From assembly GCF_000213055.1 (NCBI RefSeq), contig NZ_CM001165.1:992001-1056000 (forward strand): 64,000 nt of DNA, written 5' to 3'. This document shows positions 53,116-62,212 of the stretch, in pieces; position 1 is the first letter of the stretch; the number at the start of each line of letters is the position of its first letter. Under the pieces are notes generated by a model. That model saw only the letters and a program-made list of their open reading frames with translations. It had not been told where the DNA came from and did not search any database. This DNA is from Streptomyces sp. Tu6071. GTDB taxonomy: Bacteria > Actinomycetota > Actinomycetes > Streptomycetales > Streptomycetaceae. The position numbers were made by a program, and so were the translations under genes.

Positions 53116-53676
53116 ATGTCGAATGATGATCACACCATCCTCTCCGAAGGCATCCTCCTGCGCCCGCTCGCCGAGGGTGACGCTCCCGCCCTGCGCGACG
53201 CCTACGTGCGCAACCGCTCCCACCTCCAGCCCTTCGAGCCGGTGCGGACCGAGGAGTTCTACACGCTCGCCGGGCAGCGCGAGCGGCTCACGAGCCAGCT
53301 CGCGGCGCAGGAGGCCGGGGCGCTCTTCGGCTGGGTGTTCGTGGACGGCGAGCGGATCATCGGCACGATCACGCTCTCGCAGGTCGTGCGCGGCCCGCTG
53401 AACGGCGCGAACCTCGGCTACTGGGTCGACAAGGAGTACACGGGCCGCGGCCTGACCGGCGCCGCCGCCGCCTTCGTCGTCCGGTACGCGAACGAGGTGC
53501 TCGGCCTGCACCGTGTGGAGGCCGGCACCCTGCTCGACAACTTCGCCTCGCAGCGCGTCCTCGCCAGGACCGGGTTCACCGAGTTCGGCGTGGCCCCGCG
53601 GATGCTCCACATCAACGGGGCGTGGCGCGACCACAAGCTCTTCCAGATCCTCCTGAACGACCTCCCGCCGCGCTGA
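53116..53676 (+). CDS. GNAT acetyltransferase, RimL/RimJ-like
   Basis: A 186-residue GNAT enzyme. It shows ILLRPLAEGDAPALRDAYVR, then FGWVFVDGERIIGTITLSQV, the acetyl-CoA loop GYWVDKEYTGRGLTGAAAAF, VRYANEVLGLHRVEAGTLLD, then NFASQRVLARTGFTEFGVAP and the final INGAWRDHKLFQILL, all typical of ribosomal-protein or small-molecule N-acetyltransferases of the RimJ/RimL group. The second such gene in the window (16.7 kb) shares the same ending style. It is a single gene, probably leaderless. Confidence 0.9.
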   Translation: MSNDDHTILSEGILLRPLAEGDAPALRDAYVRNRSHLQPFEPVRTEEFYTLAGQRERLTSQLAAQEAGALFGWVFVDGERIIGTITLSQVVRGPLNGANLGYWVDKEYTGRGLTGAAAAFVVRYANEVLGLHRVEAGTLLDNFASQRVLARTGFTEFGVAPRMLHINGAWRDHKLFQILLNDLPPR

Positions 53677-53907
53677 GCACCGGGCGGGGGACGGCGTGCC
53701 GCGCGCGTCGCCGGGCGCCCGCAGCCTGTAGGAAAGCCGCAGGCGCGGTTAAGAAAACCTCGATGGACCTGGTGGCGTGCGGGGCGGCAGGATCTTGATG
53801 CCGGTCGTACGCGCCCTGTCGGGCCGCGGCCGTCCCCCACCCCTCCGTACCCGCCGCCGGTCCGCCCGGTCGCGCGGTGCGGCGCGCACAGAAGAGGAGC
53901 CACCGGA

Positions 53908-54936
53908 GTGAAGGCACTGGTCAAGGAGAAAGCCGCGCCGGGTCTGAGCCTCGTGGAGGTCCCGGAGCCCGAGGCCGGTCCCGGGGACGTGCTCATCAAG
54001 GTGCTGCGCACCGGGATCTGCGGCACGGACCTGCACATCCGCGCCTGGGACGGCTGGGCCCAGCAGGCCGTCAGCGCGCCGCTCGTCGTCGGCCACGAGT
54101 TCTCCGGCGAGGTCGTCTCGACCGGCCGGGACGTGGCCGGCATCGAGGTGGGGGACCTCGTCAGCGGTGAGGGCCACCTCGTGTGCGGCAAGTGCCGCAA
54201 CTGCCTCGCGGGCCGCCGCCACCTGTGCCGCGCGACGGTCGGTCTCGGTGTCGGGCGCGACGGCTGCTTCGCCGAGTACGTCGTGCTTCCGGCCTCCAAC
54301 GTGTGGGTGCACCGCAACCCGGTCGATCTCGACATCGCCGCGATCTTCGACCCCTTCGGCAACGCCGTGCACACCGCGCTCTCCTTCCCGCTCGTCGGCG
54401 AGGACGTGCTCATCACCGGCGCGGGCCCCATCGGGCTCATGGCGGCGGCCGTCGCCAAGCACGCGGGGGCGCGCAACGTCGCGATCACCGACGTGAGCGA
54501 GGCGCGGCTCGACCTGGCCCGCAAGGTCGGCGCCGATCTCGCGCTCGACGTCTCCTCGGCGTCCATCGCGGACGGCCAGCGGCTCCTCGGGCTGCGCGAG
54601 GGCTTCGACGTCGGCCTGGAGATGTCCGGCAACCCGGCCGCGATGCGCGACATGCTCGCCAACATGACGCACGGCGGCAGGATCGCCATGCTCGGCCTGC
54701 CCTCGCAGGAGTTCGCCGTCGACTGGGCCCGCATCGTCACCTCGATGATCACGATCAAGGGCATCTACGGCCGTGAGATGTTCGAGACGTGGTACGCGAT
54801 GTCCGTCCTCCTCGAAGGCGGCCTCGACCTCGCCCCCGTCATCACGGGCCGCTACCCGGCCGCCGAGTTCGAGGCCGCGTTCGCGGACGCGGCGAGCGGG
54901 CACGGCGGCAAGGTCGTCATGGACTGGACCGCGTGA
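53908..54936 (+). CDS. tdh: L-threonine 3-dehydrogenase
   Basis: A 342-residue zinc-dependent MDR dehydrogenase that oxidises L-threonine to 2-amino-3-oxobutanoate with NAD. Catalytic zinc: [20 protein letters not shown] (Cys and Asp) and [10 protein letters not shown] (His-Glu). The structural zinc Cys cluster is [20 protein letters not shown] then LC. The Rossmann motif is [20 protein letters not shown]. The C-terminal [20 protein letters not shown] is a strong Tdh signature. The GTG at 53908 has GGAG upstream. The next gene, 65 nt on, is its pathway partner kbl. Confidence 0.96.
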   Translation: MKALVKEKAAPGLSLVEVPEPEAGPGDVLIKVLRTGICGTDLHIRAWDGWAQQAVSAPLVVGHEFSGEVVSTGRDVAGIEVGDLVSGEGHLVCGKCRNCLAGRRHLCRATVGLGVGRDGCFAEYVVLPASNVWVHRNPVDLDIAAIFDPFGNAVHTALSFPLVGEDVLITGAGPIGLMAAAVAKHAGARNVAITDVSEARLDLARKVGADLALDVSSASIADGQRLLGLREGFDVGLEMSGNPAAMRDMLANMTHGGRIAMLGLPSQEFAVDWARIVTSMITIKGIYGREMFETWYAMSVLLEGGLDLAPVITGRYPAAEFEAAFADAASGHGGKVVMDWTA

Positions 54937-55001
54937 GCCGTCCCCGTACGGCCTGAACCGCCTCGTACCGCCCCGCATCCACCCCTCCGGAGGAAACCCC
55001 C

Positions 55002-56210
55002 ATGTTCGGCTCCGTGCGCGACCAGCTGCGTACCACCCTCGACGAGATCACCGCCGAGGGCCTGTACAAGCCCGAGCGCGTCATCGGCACCCCGCAGTCC
55101 GCGACCGTCGACGTCACCGCCGGGGGCCTGCCCGGCGAGGTGCTCAACTTCTGCGCGAACAACTACCTCGGCCTCGCCGACGACCCGGAGGTCATCGCCG
55201 CCGGGCACGCGGCACTCGACCGCTGGGGCTACGGCATGGCCTCGGTCCGCTTCATCTGCGGCACGCAGGAGGTGCACAAGGAGCTGGAGGGGCGCCTGTC
55301 CGCGTTCCTCGGGCAGGAGGACACGATCCTCTACTCCTCGTGCTTCGACGCCAACGGCGGTGTCTTCGAGACGCTGCTCGGCCCCGAGGACGCCGTCATC
55401 TCGGACGCCCTCAACCACGCCTCGATCATCGACGGCATCCGCCTGTCGAAGGCGCGCCGCCTGCGGTACGCGAACCGTGACATGGCCGAGCTGGAGCAGC
55501 GCCTGAAGGAGGCGGGCGACGCGCGCCGCCGCCTCGTCGTCACCGACGGCGTGTTCTCGATGGACGGCTACCTCGCCCCGCTGCGGGAGATCTGCGACCT
55601 CGCCGAGCGCTACGACGCGATGGTCATGGTCGACGACTCGCACGCGGTCGGCTTCGTCGGCGAGAACGGGCGCGGCACCCCGGAGCTGGCGGGCGTGAGC
55701 GATCGCGTCGACATCATCACGGGCACGCTCGGCAAGGCGCTGGGCGGGGCCTCGGGCGGCTACGTGGCCGCGCGGGCCGAGATCGTCGCGCTGCTGCGCC
55801 AGCGCTCGCGCCCGTACCTCTTCTCGAACAGCCTCGCGCCGGTCATCGCGGGCGCCTCGCTCAAGGTCCTCGACCTCCTCGAAAGCGCCTCGGACCAGCG
55901 CGTGCGGCTGCGCGAGAACACCGCGCGCTTCCGTACGGCGATGAGCGAGGCCGGCTTCGAGCTGCTGCCGGGCGAGCACCCCATCGTGCCGGTCATGTTC
56001 CACGACGCGGCACTCGCGGGCCGCATGGCGGAGCTGCTGCTCGAACGCGGCGTGTACGTGACGGCGTTCTCGTACCCCGTCGTGCCGCAGGGGCAGGCGC
56101 GCATCCGCGTGCAGCTCTCGGCTGCGCACTCGGCGGAGGACGTGGACCGCGCCGTCGCGGCGTTCGTCTCGGCGCGCGACGCCTCGGCGACGGACAAGCC
56201 GGCGGTCTGA
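55002..56210 (+). CDS. kbl: Glycine C-acetyltransferase (2-amino-3-ketobutyrate CoA ligase)
   Basis: A 402-residue PLP enzyme of the alpha-oxoamine synthase family, which cleaves 2-amino-3-ketobutyrate with CoA to glycine and acetyl-Co[58 protein letters not shown] and [19 protein letters not shown] precede the PLP lysine in [20 protein letters not shown]. The C-terminal [19 protein letters not shown] is typical. Length matches the family (about 397). The ATG follows CCGGAGGA. With tdh it forms the threonine-to-glycine route. Confidence 0.96.
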   Translation: MFGSVRDQLRTTLDEITAEGLYKPERVIGTPQSATVDVTAGGLPGEVLNFCANNYLGLADDPEVIAAGHAALDRWGYGMASVRFICGTQEVHKELEGRLSAFLGQEDTILYSSCFDANGGVFETLLGPEDAVISDALNHASIIDGIRLSKARRLRYANRDMAELEQRLKEAGDARRRLVVTDGVFSMDGYLAPLREICDLAERYDAMVMVDDSHAVGFVGENGRGTPELAGVSDRVDIITGTLGKALGGASGGYVAARAEIVALLRQRSRPYLFSNSLAPVIAGASLKVLDLLESASDQRVRLRENTARFRTAMSEAGFELLPGEHPIVPVMFHDAALAGRMAELLLERGVYVTAFSYPVVPQGQARIRVQLSAAHSAEDVDRAVAAFVSARDASATDKPAV

Positions 56211-56294
56211 GCCGAGGGCGACCGGGCGGGCGGCTCCCGGGGCGGTGGATCGCCCCGGGACCGTCCGCTCCGCCGATTTGCGACAATCGTTCCC

Positions 56295-57194
56295 ATGATC
56301 GAGGCACGGCGGCTGCACATCCTGCGCGCGGTGGCGGACCACGGCACGGTGACCGCGGCAGCCGCCGCGCTCTACCTGACCCCTTCGGCCGTCTCGCAGC
56401 AGCTGAGCGCCCTGGAGCAGGAGACCGGGCACCGGCTCGTCGAGCGCGGCGCCCGGGGCGTACGGCTCACGCCGCCCGGCGAGATCCTGCTCGCGCACAC
56501 GCACGCGGTGCTCGCCGAGCTGGAGCGCGCGGAGGCCGAGCTGGCCGCCTACCGCACGGGCGCTTCGGGCACGGTCACGGTGACGTCCTTCGCGACCGGC
56601 ATCAATCTCGTCGTGGCCCCGGCGCTCGCGGTGCTCGCCGGGACGGCGCCGGGGATACGGGTCCGGGTGCGGGACGCCGAGGGCGACGCGAGCCTGCGGA
56701 TGGTCCTCGACCGCCGTACGGACGTCGCCGTGGCCGTCGAGTACCGGGGCGCCCCGGGCGCCGACGACCCGCGCCTGACCCGCGTCCCGCTCTACGCGGA
56801 GCCCTTCGACGCGGTCCTCCCGCCGGGCCACCCCCTCACAGCAGCCGAGAGCGTCCCGCTCGCCGACCTCGCCGCCGACCCGTGGATCGGCCCCTTCCCC
56901 GGGAACCCCTGCCACGACGTCGTCGTCCTCGCCTGCGAACACGCGGGCTTCCAGCCCCCCATCGAACACCTCTCCGACGACTTCCGCGCGGTCGTCGCCC
57001 TCGCGGCGGCGGGCGCCGGAGTGGCACTCGTCCCGCGCTCGGCACTGCGGGGCATGGACCTGGACGGCGCGGTGGTCCGCCCGGTGGACGGCGCGGCCCC
57101 GACCCGCAGGGTCTTCGCGGCGGTGCGGTGCGGGGCGGAGGAACACCCACTGATCCGTCCGGTGCTCGATGCGCTGGGAAAGGCGGCGGGGTGA
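56295..57194 (+). CDS. LysR-family transcriptional regulator
   Basis: A 299-residue LysR-type regulator. The winged helix-turn-helix is RRLHILRAVADHGTVTAAAA then ALYLTPSAVSQQLSALEQET and RLVERGARGVRLTPPGEILL. The effector-binding domain has VTVTSFATGINLVVAPALAV, DVAVAVEYRGAPGADDPRLT and VALAAAGAGVALVPRSALRG. The ATG at 56295 follows CGACAATCGTTCCC, so a GACAAT -10 with a leaderless message is possible. It lies 84 nt after kbl on the same strand. It may control tdh-kbl or a distant gene, and nothing in the sequence decides. Confidence 0.9.
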   Translation: MIEARRLHILRAVADHGTVTAAAAALYLTPSAVSQQLSALEQETGHRLVERGARGVRLTPPGEILLAHTHAVLAELERAEAELAAYRTGASGTVTVTSFATGINLVVAPALAVLAGTAPGIRVRVRDAEGDASLRMVLDRRTDVAVAVEYRGAPGADDPRLTRVPLYAEPFDAVLPPGHPLTAAESVPLADLAADPWIGPFPGNPCHDVVVLACEHAGFQPPIEHLSDDFRAVVALAAAGAGVALVPRSALRGMDLDGAVVRPVDGAAPTRRVFAAVRCGAEEHPLIRPVLDALGKAAG

Positions 57195-57514
57195 GAGCGC
57201 GGACTTGGCACGCGGGACGGGTGGCGCCGAGGGAGGACGGGGGGTGCGGTGTCGCGCGGCGGTTCGGGGCGGGAAAAACCCGTCGCGGCGCCGCGGGCCC
57301 GGTGGTAGACCTCCGGCGTGCGAGAGATCCTGGACCGCCCTGACCCGCCGCGGTCGGTCAACGAGCGTCCGTCAGCCCCCCGGAAGCCGACGTGCCCCGG
57401 CTCGACGTGGTCCCAACCGGTCCAGCGCACGGGCCCGGGACGCGGGGCCCTCCCCGTCGGCGGTAGGCACCGGCGCCCCGACGACCGGCTCGTGGCCGGG
57501 GAACCGGACGAGAC
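57195..57514. other. 320-nt intergenic region
   Basis: I see no convincing gene. A 66-codon frame from a GTG at 57318 ends by overlapping the next start (GTGA at 57515), but its product is low-complexity Pro/Arg with no domain. A GGGCGGGAAAAACCCGTC hairpin-like stretch (about 57268-57285) may end the LysR transcript. Confidence 0.5.
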
Positions 57515-58039
57515 GTGACGGACCTGTTCCTGCTGGTCGGCCTGCCCGGGGCCGGTAAGACGACGCGAGCCCGGCGGCTCGCGGAGGAGCACGGCGCCCT
57601 GCGCCTGACGCCCGACGAGTGGATGCTCCCGCTCTTCGGCGCGTCGGACCCGGACGGGAAACGGGACGTGCTGGAGGGCCGGCTGCTGTGGCTGGCGCTG
57701 GAGACGGTGCGGCTCGGCACGCACGTCGTCCTCGACTACGGATGCTGGTCCCGCGCCGAGCGCTCCGCGATCCGCTGCCTGGCGGAGGCCGAGGGGGCTC
57801 GCTTCCGCATGGTCCACCTACCGCTCGCCGAGGAGACCCGGCGCGCCCGCATCGCCCACCGCTGGGCGACCACGCCCGGCGAGACGTTCCCGATGACGGA
57901 GGCCGAGATCGCCTTCGGCCGAGCGCACTTCGAGGAGCCCGACGCGGCGGAACTCGACGGGACCGCGACGGACGATCCGCCCGCCGGCTGGACGACGTGG
58001 CGGCAGTGGGCGGCATGGCGGTGGCCGTCGTTCGGGTAA
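57515..58039 (+). CDS. P-loop kinase-like protein (AAA_33/zeta-like)
   Basis: A 174-residue P-loop protein with Walker A LLVGLPGAGKTTRARRLAEE at the very N-terminus. Then RLTPDEWMLPLFG, HVVLDYGCWSRAERSAIRCL (Walker B-like D-Y-G with substrate loop) and a lid ARIAHRWATTPGETFPMTEA. The family phosphorylates small molecules such as nucleosides, antibiotics or sugars. The final AAWRWPSFG and W-rich tail recall zeta-like kinases of streptomycetes. The GTG start is supported only by a weak GGGGAA site. The substrate is not known. Confidence 0.85.
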   Translation: MTDLFLLVGLPGAGKTTRARRLAEEHGALRLTPDEWMLPLFGASDPDGKRDVLEGRLLWLALETVRLGTHVVLDYGCWSRAERSAIRCLAEAEGARFRMVHLPLAEETRRARIAHRWATTPGETFPMTEAEIAFGRAHFEEPDAAELDGTATDDPPAGWTTWRQWAAWRWPSFG

Positions 58040-58163
58040 CGAGGTCTCCCGGGTCGGCTTCTGGGGCGCCCGTGGGCCGCCGGGGGCTCGGGCGGGGTGG
58101 GACCGCATCTCGCGGGTGAGCGCCCCGCCGGGCCGGGCCCCTCGGTGTCTCAGTCCCCGGTCG

Positions 58164-59588
58164 TCATTGCGCCGCGTCCCGCGCTCTCAGGGCTCGCCAG
58201 ACCGCTCGTGCCGCGTTGTGGCCGCTCATTCCGTGGACCCCGGGGCCCGGTGGGGTCGCCGACGAGCAGAGGAAGACGGCGGGGTGCCGGGTGGCGTAGG
58301 GGTGCAGGGTGGGGCGGGGGCGGAGGAGGAGCTGGAGGCCGCTCGCGGCGCCGCAGGCGATGTCCCCGCCGACGTAGTTGGGGTTGCGGGCGGCGAGTTG
58401 GGGCGGACCGGCCGTGGCGCGGGCCAGGATCAGGTCGCGGAAGCCGGGGGCGAAGCGTTCGATCTTGCGCTCGATGACGTCGGTGAGGTCGCCCTCCCAG
58501 CCGTGCGGCACATGCCCGTACGCCCAGAAGACGTGCTTGCCCTCGGGGGCGCGGGCGGTGTCGACGAGGCTCGGCTGGACGGTGATGAGGAAGGGATCGG
58601 CGGGCGGGACGCCGCGCCGTGAGACGTCCACAAGGGCGCGGGAGATGTCGCGGCTGCCGGGGCCGAGCTGCACCGTACCGGCGCGGCGGGCCGCCTCGGA
58701 GGCCCAGGGGACGGGCCCGTCGAGTGCGTAGTCGAGCTTGAAGACGGAGGCGCCGTAGCGGTAGTTCGGGTAGGCGCGGGCGCCGAGCCCGGCGATGCGG
58801 GCGAGGGCGTGCGGGGAGGTGTCGAAGAGGTAGGCGCGCGCGGGCGGGAGGTCGTCGAGGCGGCGGACCTCGAAGCCGGTCTCGACGGTGCCGCCGAGGT
58901 CCTTGAGGTACGCGGCGAGGGCGCCGGTGATCGCGCCCGAGCCGCCCGCGGCGACCGGCCAGCCGCGGGAGTGCGCGGCGAGCGCGAAGAGGAGCCCCAC
59001 GGCGGAGGTCGCGGGGCCGCTCAGCGGGGCGATGACGTGGCCGACGAGCCCCGCGAGCATCGCTTTGGCGCGGTCCTCGCGGAAGCGGGCGAGGAGGACG
59101 TGGGCGGGTGGCAGCCCGGCGAGGCCGAAGCGGGCGAGGGCGAGCGGGTGCCGGGGCAGCGCCGTGGACGGGAGCGCCATGAAGTCGCGCAGTACGGCGT
59201 CCCAGTGCCGCAGGAGCGGGGAGACGAGGCGCCGGTACGTGCCCGCGTCGCGCGCGCCGAGGGAGGCGGCGGTCTCGCCGATCGACCGCGCGAGCACGAC
59301 GGCGTCGCCGCCGGGCAGCGGGTGCGCCATCGGCAGGTCGGCGTGGAGCCAGCGCAGCCCGTACCGCGCGAGGGGCAGGGCGCGGAAGGCGGGTGAGGCG
59401 ATGCCGAGGGGGTGCGCCGCCGCGCACGGGTCGTGGTGGAAGCCGGGGAGGGTCAGCTCCTCGGTGCGGGAGCCGCCGCCGACCTCGGACGCGGCCTCGA
59501 AGACGGCGACGGAGAGGCCCCGGCGGGCCAGTTCGACGGCGGCGGTGAGCCCGTTGGGTCCTGCTCCCACGACGACCGCGTCCAGCAA
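58164..59588 (-). CDS. FAD-dependent oxidoreductase, phytoene-desaturase-like
   Basis: A 474-residue flavin amine oxidase/CrtI-like protein. The ADP-binding fold is at the N-terminus: [19 protein letters not shown] then [19 protein letters not shown]. Mid-sequence [20 protein letters not shown] and the C-terminal [18 protein letters not shown] (FAD pyrophosphate contact) are typical. I chose the TTG at 59588 because GGAGG lies 8 nt upstream. GTG 59597 is in frame but sits on that site. The substrate is open: carotenoid genes are not nearby, and many such proteins in actinobacteria are unassigned. Confidence 0.9.
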   Translation of the reverse strand: MLDAVVVGAGPNGLTAAVELARRGLSVAVFEAASEVGGGSRTEELTLPGFHHDPCAAAHPLGIASPAFRALPLARYGLRWLHADLPMAHPLPGGDAVVLARSIGETAASLGARDAGTYRRLVSPLLRHWDAVLRDFMALPSTALPRHPLALARFGLAGLPPAHVLLARFREDRAKAMLAGLVGHVIAPLSGPATSAVGLLFALAAHSRGWPVAAGGSGAITGALAAYLKDLGGTVETGFEVRRLDDLPPARAYLFDTSPHALARIAGLGARAYPNYRYGASVFKLDYALDGPVPWASEAARRAGTVQLGPGSRDISRALVDVSRRGVPPADPFLITVQPSLVDTARAPEGKHVFWAYGHVPHGWEGDLTDVIERKIERFAPGFRDLILARATAGPPQLAARNPNYVGGDIACGAASGLQLLLRPRPTLHPYATRHPAVFLCSSATPPGPGVHGMSGHNAARAVWRALRARDAAQ

Positions 59589-59690
59589 AGTCGACACCTC
59601 CGGACTCCTCACGTCAGCCGATGGCCCGGCGGTCAGGATATGCCGTCCGGCACCGCCCGAAGCCACGCTTTCCCGGCCCTTGACGCTCCC

Positions 59691-60611
59691 TCACGCCCCG
59701 CTGTCCCCCGTCTCCCCCGCCAGCAGCGCGCGGACCCGCTCGGCCGTGGCCGCGTCGCGCGCGGTGGTGAAGGGCAGCGCGTTGCCCCCGGTGATACGGA
59801 ACGGGGCGCCGTCGGTCGTCAGGTGTGCCCCGCCGGTCTCCTCGACGAGGAGGAGCCCAGCCGCGTGGTCCCAGGCCAGCTCCCAGCTGAAGGCCGTGGC
59901 GTCGAGTTCGCCGCGCGCTATCGCGAGGTATTCGAGCCCGGCGGAGCCGCAGTGGCGTGGCGCGAGGCCGGGGACCGTGAGACGGCGGAGCTGGGCCTGC
60001 TGGGGCCCGGTCGTGTAGTCGGGGTGCGAGCAGGCGACGCTGAGCGGCGCGCCCGGCACGGCGGCCGTACGGGTCAGGGGTTCGCCGTTGAGCAGGGCAC
60101 CCCGGCCGCGTAGCGCCACGGCCATGAGGCCGAGGACGGGCGCGTACGTCCAGGAGGCGACGACCTCGCCTTCGAGCGCGAGCGCGACGAGCGTGCAGAA
60201 ACCCGGCTCGCCGCGGACGAACTGACGGGTACCGTCCACCGGGTCGACGATCCACACGGGCGCGGCGCCGCGCAGCGCCTCGTACCGCGCGGGGTCCTCG
60301 GCGACGGCCTCCTCGCCGAGGACGACGGAGCCGGGCAGGAGGGCGGGCAGGCTCTCGGTGAGGAGTTGTTCGGCCTCGCGGTCGGCGACGGTCACGAGGT
60401 CGTGGGGCCCGGACTTCGTGCTGACCTCGCCGTCCGCGAGGTGGCGGAAGCGGGGCAGGACGGCGCGGTCGACGGCGGAGCGGACGGCGGCCTCGACGGC
60501 GGCGACGCGGTCGGCGTCGAGCGCGGCGGCGAGCGCCGTCACGGCGTCGGGGACGGCGAAGGCGCTGGTGGCGGGGTGGGCCGGGGCGGAATCGCGCAGG
60601 TCTTCGAGCAT
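59691..60611 (-). CDS. Inositol-phosphatase family enzyme, histidinol-phosphatase-like
   Basis: A 306-residue Mg-dependent phosphatase of the IMPase superfamily. Metal motifs: DLVTVADREAEQLL, VVLGEEAVAEDP (Glu), APVWIVDPVDGTRQFVRGEP (D-P-V-D-G-T) and SWELAWDHAAGLLLVEETGG (last Asp). This set fits inositol-1-monophosphatase or the HisN type of histidinol-phosphatase used by actinobacteria. The active-site region F-V-R-G favours HisN, but I could not confirm it. The ATG at 60611 is preferred; earlier codons lie in Pro/Arg-rich spacer. It diverges from the lipoate-ligase gene. Confidence 0.88.
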   Translation of the reverse strand: MLEDLRDSAPAHPATSAFAVPDAVTALAAALDADRVAAVEAAVRSAVDRAVLPRFRHLADGEVSTKSGPHDLVTVADREAEQLLTESLPALLPGSVVLGEEAVAEDPARYEALRGAAPVWIVDPVDGTRQFVRGEPGFCTLVALALEGEVVASWTYAPVLGLMAVALRGRGALLNGEPLTRTAAVPGAPLSVACSHPDYTTGPQQAQLRRLTVPGLAPRHCGSAGLEYLAIARGELDATAFSWELAWDHAAGLLLVEETGGAHLTTDGAPFRITGGNALPFTTARDAATAERVRALLAGETGDSGA

Positions 60612-60734
60612 GGGTTCATGAGAGCACGTGCCACTGACATCGGGGGGAGCGAGGGGAAACGGGGGCTTGCGGGGAGGGGAACGGACGGGGTGGGCGGAGC
60701 GCGAGGGGGTACGGGCGCCGGGTCGCCCGGCCCC

Positions 60735-60845
60735 GCCGCGTACGGGTGGCACCGCCTCGCGCCGCCGCGTACGGGTGCCCGCCGCGTACCGATGGCATCC
60801 CCCGCCCGCCGCGTACGGCTGGCACCGCCTCGCCCCGTACCGGCG
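60735..60845. repeat. GCCGCGTACGG direct-repeat cluster
   Basis: GCCGCGTAC recurs at 60735, 60764, 60781 and 60808, mostly followed by GGGTGGCACC- or GGCTGGCACC-like words (spacing 29, 17 and 27 nt). It lies in the 371-nt divergent gap 60612-60982. The rest of the gap holds GC-rich spacer and the promoter at 60912-60917, with no gene. Confidence 0.65.
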
Positions 60846-60911
60846 CGGCGCCCCGCCACGTCCCTTCCCGACCCGCCCGCACCCCCGCCACGGGAATCGC
60901 GCACCCCCCGC

Positions 60912-60917
60912 TAACGT
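60912..60917 (+). promoter_or_regulatory. -10 candidate for lipoate-ligase family gene
   Basis: TAACGT lies 66 nt before the GTG start at 60983. The sequence after it has no competing signal. No convincing -35 was found. Confidence 0.35.
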
Positions 60918-60982
60918 TGCCCTGTCCGCAGGGAAATGACCGAAGTGCCCGTCCCGGGCGCGAACAGTGGGAGGCGGCGGCC

Positions 60983-62047
60983 GTGCACGGTGAGTACAAG
61001 ATCCCGGGCGGGAAGCTCGTGGTGGTGGACCTCGACGAGGAGGGCGGGGTGCTGCGCAACGTCCGCGTGGCCGGGGACTTCTTCCTCGAACCCGACGAGG
61101 CCATCGACGCGATCAACGCCGCGCTCGAAGGCGCCCCCTCCGGCACGGACGGTGGCGGGCTCGCCGCGCGGGTGCAGGCCGCGCTGCCGCCGGGCACGGT
61201 GATGTACGGGCTGACCCCCGAGGGCATCGGGGTCGCGGTGCGGCGGGCGCTCGCGCGGGCCACCGACTGGACCGACTACGACTGGCAGCTCATCCACGAC
61301 GGCCCGCAGCCGGTGGGCCTGCACCTCGCGCTCGACGAGATCCTCACGCAGGAGGTCGCCGTCGGGCACCGTCCGCCGACGCTGCGGGTGTGGGAGTGGC
61401 AGGACCCGGCCGTCGTGATCGGCAGTTTCCAGTCGCTGCGCAACGAGGTGGACCCGGACGGCGCCGCGAAGCACGGCGTGACCGTGGTGCGGCGCGTGAC
61501 CGGTGGCGGGGCGATGTTCATGGAGGCGGGCAACAGCATCACGTACTCGCTCTCCGTGCCGAGCGCGCTCGTCGAGGGCCTGTCCTTCGCCGACAGCTAC
61601 GCGTACCTGGACGACTGGGTGCTGTCGGCGCTCGGCGACATGGGCATCAAGGCGTGGTACCAGCCGCTCAACGACATCGCGACCGAGGCGGGGAAGATCG
61701 CGGGTGCCGCGCAGCGCCGCGTCGCCGCGCCGCAGGGCGGGGTGCCCGCCGTACTGCACCACGTCACGATGGCGTACGACATGGACGCCGACAAGATGAC
61801 CGAGGTGCTGCGGATCGGCAAGGAGAAGCTCTCCGACAAGGGCACGACGAGTGCCAAGAAGCGTGTCGACCCCCTGCGGCGGCAGACCGGTCTGCCGCGC
61901 GAGACCGTCATCGCGAACATGGTCGCCTCCTTCCGCAGCCGGTACGGGCTCGAGGAGGGCTCCGTGACGGACGAGGAGATGGCGCGCGCGCGCGAACTGG
62001 CGCGCACGAAGTTCGACTCGCAGGAATGGACGGCGCGAGTTCCCTGA
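60983..62047 (+). CDS. Lipoate-protein ligase A family protein
   Basis: A 354-residue protein of the biotin/lipoate ligase superfamily. Residues 1-90 form an N-terminal domain (YKIPGGKLVVVDLDEEGGVL, FFLEPDEAIDAINAALEG) resembling the accessory domain of LplA. The catalytic fold then has LRVWEWQDPAVVIGSFQSL, VVRRVTGGGAMFMEAGNSIT and the nucleotide-site lysine in DIATEAGKIAGAAQRR. It joins or transfers lipoate or octanoate to carrier domains, or binds a related acyl group. The GTG follows GGGAGG at good distance. It converges on the GH65 gene. Confidence 0.9.
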   Translation: MHGEYKIPGGKLVVVDLDEEGGVLRNVRVAGDFFLEPDEAIDAINAALEGAPSGTDGGGLAARVQAALPPGTVMYGLTPEGIGVAVRRALARATDWTDYDWQLIHDGPQPVGLHLALDEILTQEVAVGHRPPTLRVWEWQDPAVVIGSFQSLRNEVDPDGAAKHGVTVVRRVTGGGAMFMEAGNSITYSLSVPSALVEGLSFADSYAYLDDWVLSALGDMGIKAWYQPLNDIATEAGKIAGAAQRRVAAPQGGVPAVLHHVTMAYDMDADKMTEVLRIGKEKLSDKGTTSAKKRVDPLRRQTGLPRETVIANMVASFRSRYGLEEGSVTDEEMARARELARTKFDSQEWTARVP

Positions 62048-62064
62048 GGTCGTCCTGCGTTCTC

Positions 62065-62105
62065 TTTCGCGGAGTTCCCTTTCCGGAGTTCCTTTTCCGG
62101 AGTTC
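62065..62105. repeat. Three short direct repeats CGGAGTTC
   Basis: Three copies of a 13-15-nt unit, TTTC(G)CGGAGTTCC-like, start near 62065, 62080 and 62093, just after the lipoate-ligase stop. They are short and of unknown role. Confidence 0.5.
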
Positions 62106-62160
62106 TCTGACGGGTTCCGCGCGGGGGCCGTGGCCGGGGCGGGTGACGGGCGCGGCGAAG

Positions 62161-62193
62161 GGCCAAGTACGGCCTGTTGCGGCGTACTTGGCC
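62161..62193. terminator. Bidirectional terminator
   Basis: Perfect 11-bp arms GGCCAAGTACG (62161-62171) and CGTACTTGGCC (62183-62193) with an 11-nt loop lie between the convergent lipoate-ligase-family and GH65 genes. The stem is symmetric and usable from both sides. Confidence 0.85.
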
Positions 62194-62212
62194 CCGGCAC
62201 TGTCGGGGTCCC

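Noticed and set aside
57318..57518. A 66-codon frame ending in a GTGA overlap with the P-loop gene
   Set aside because: Low-complexity Pro/Arg/Gly product, no ribosome site, no domain. The overlap alone is weak evidence.
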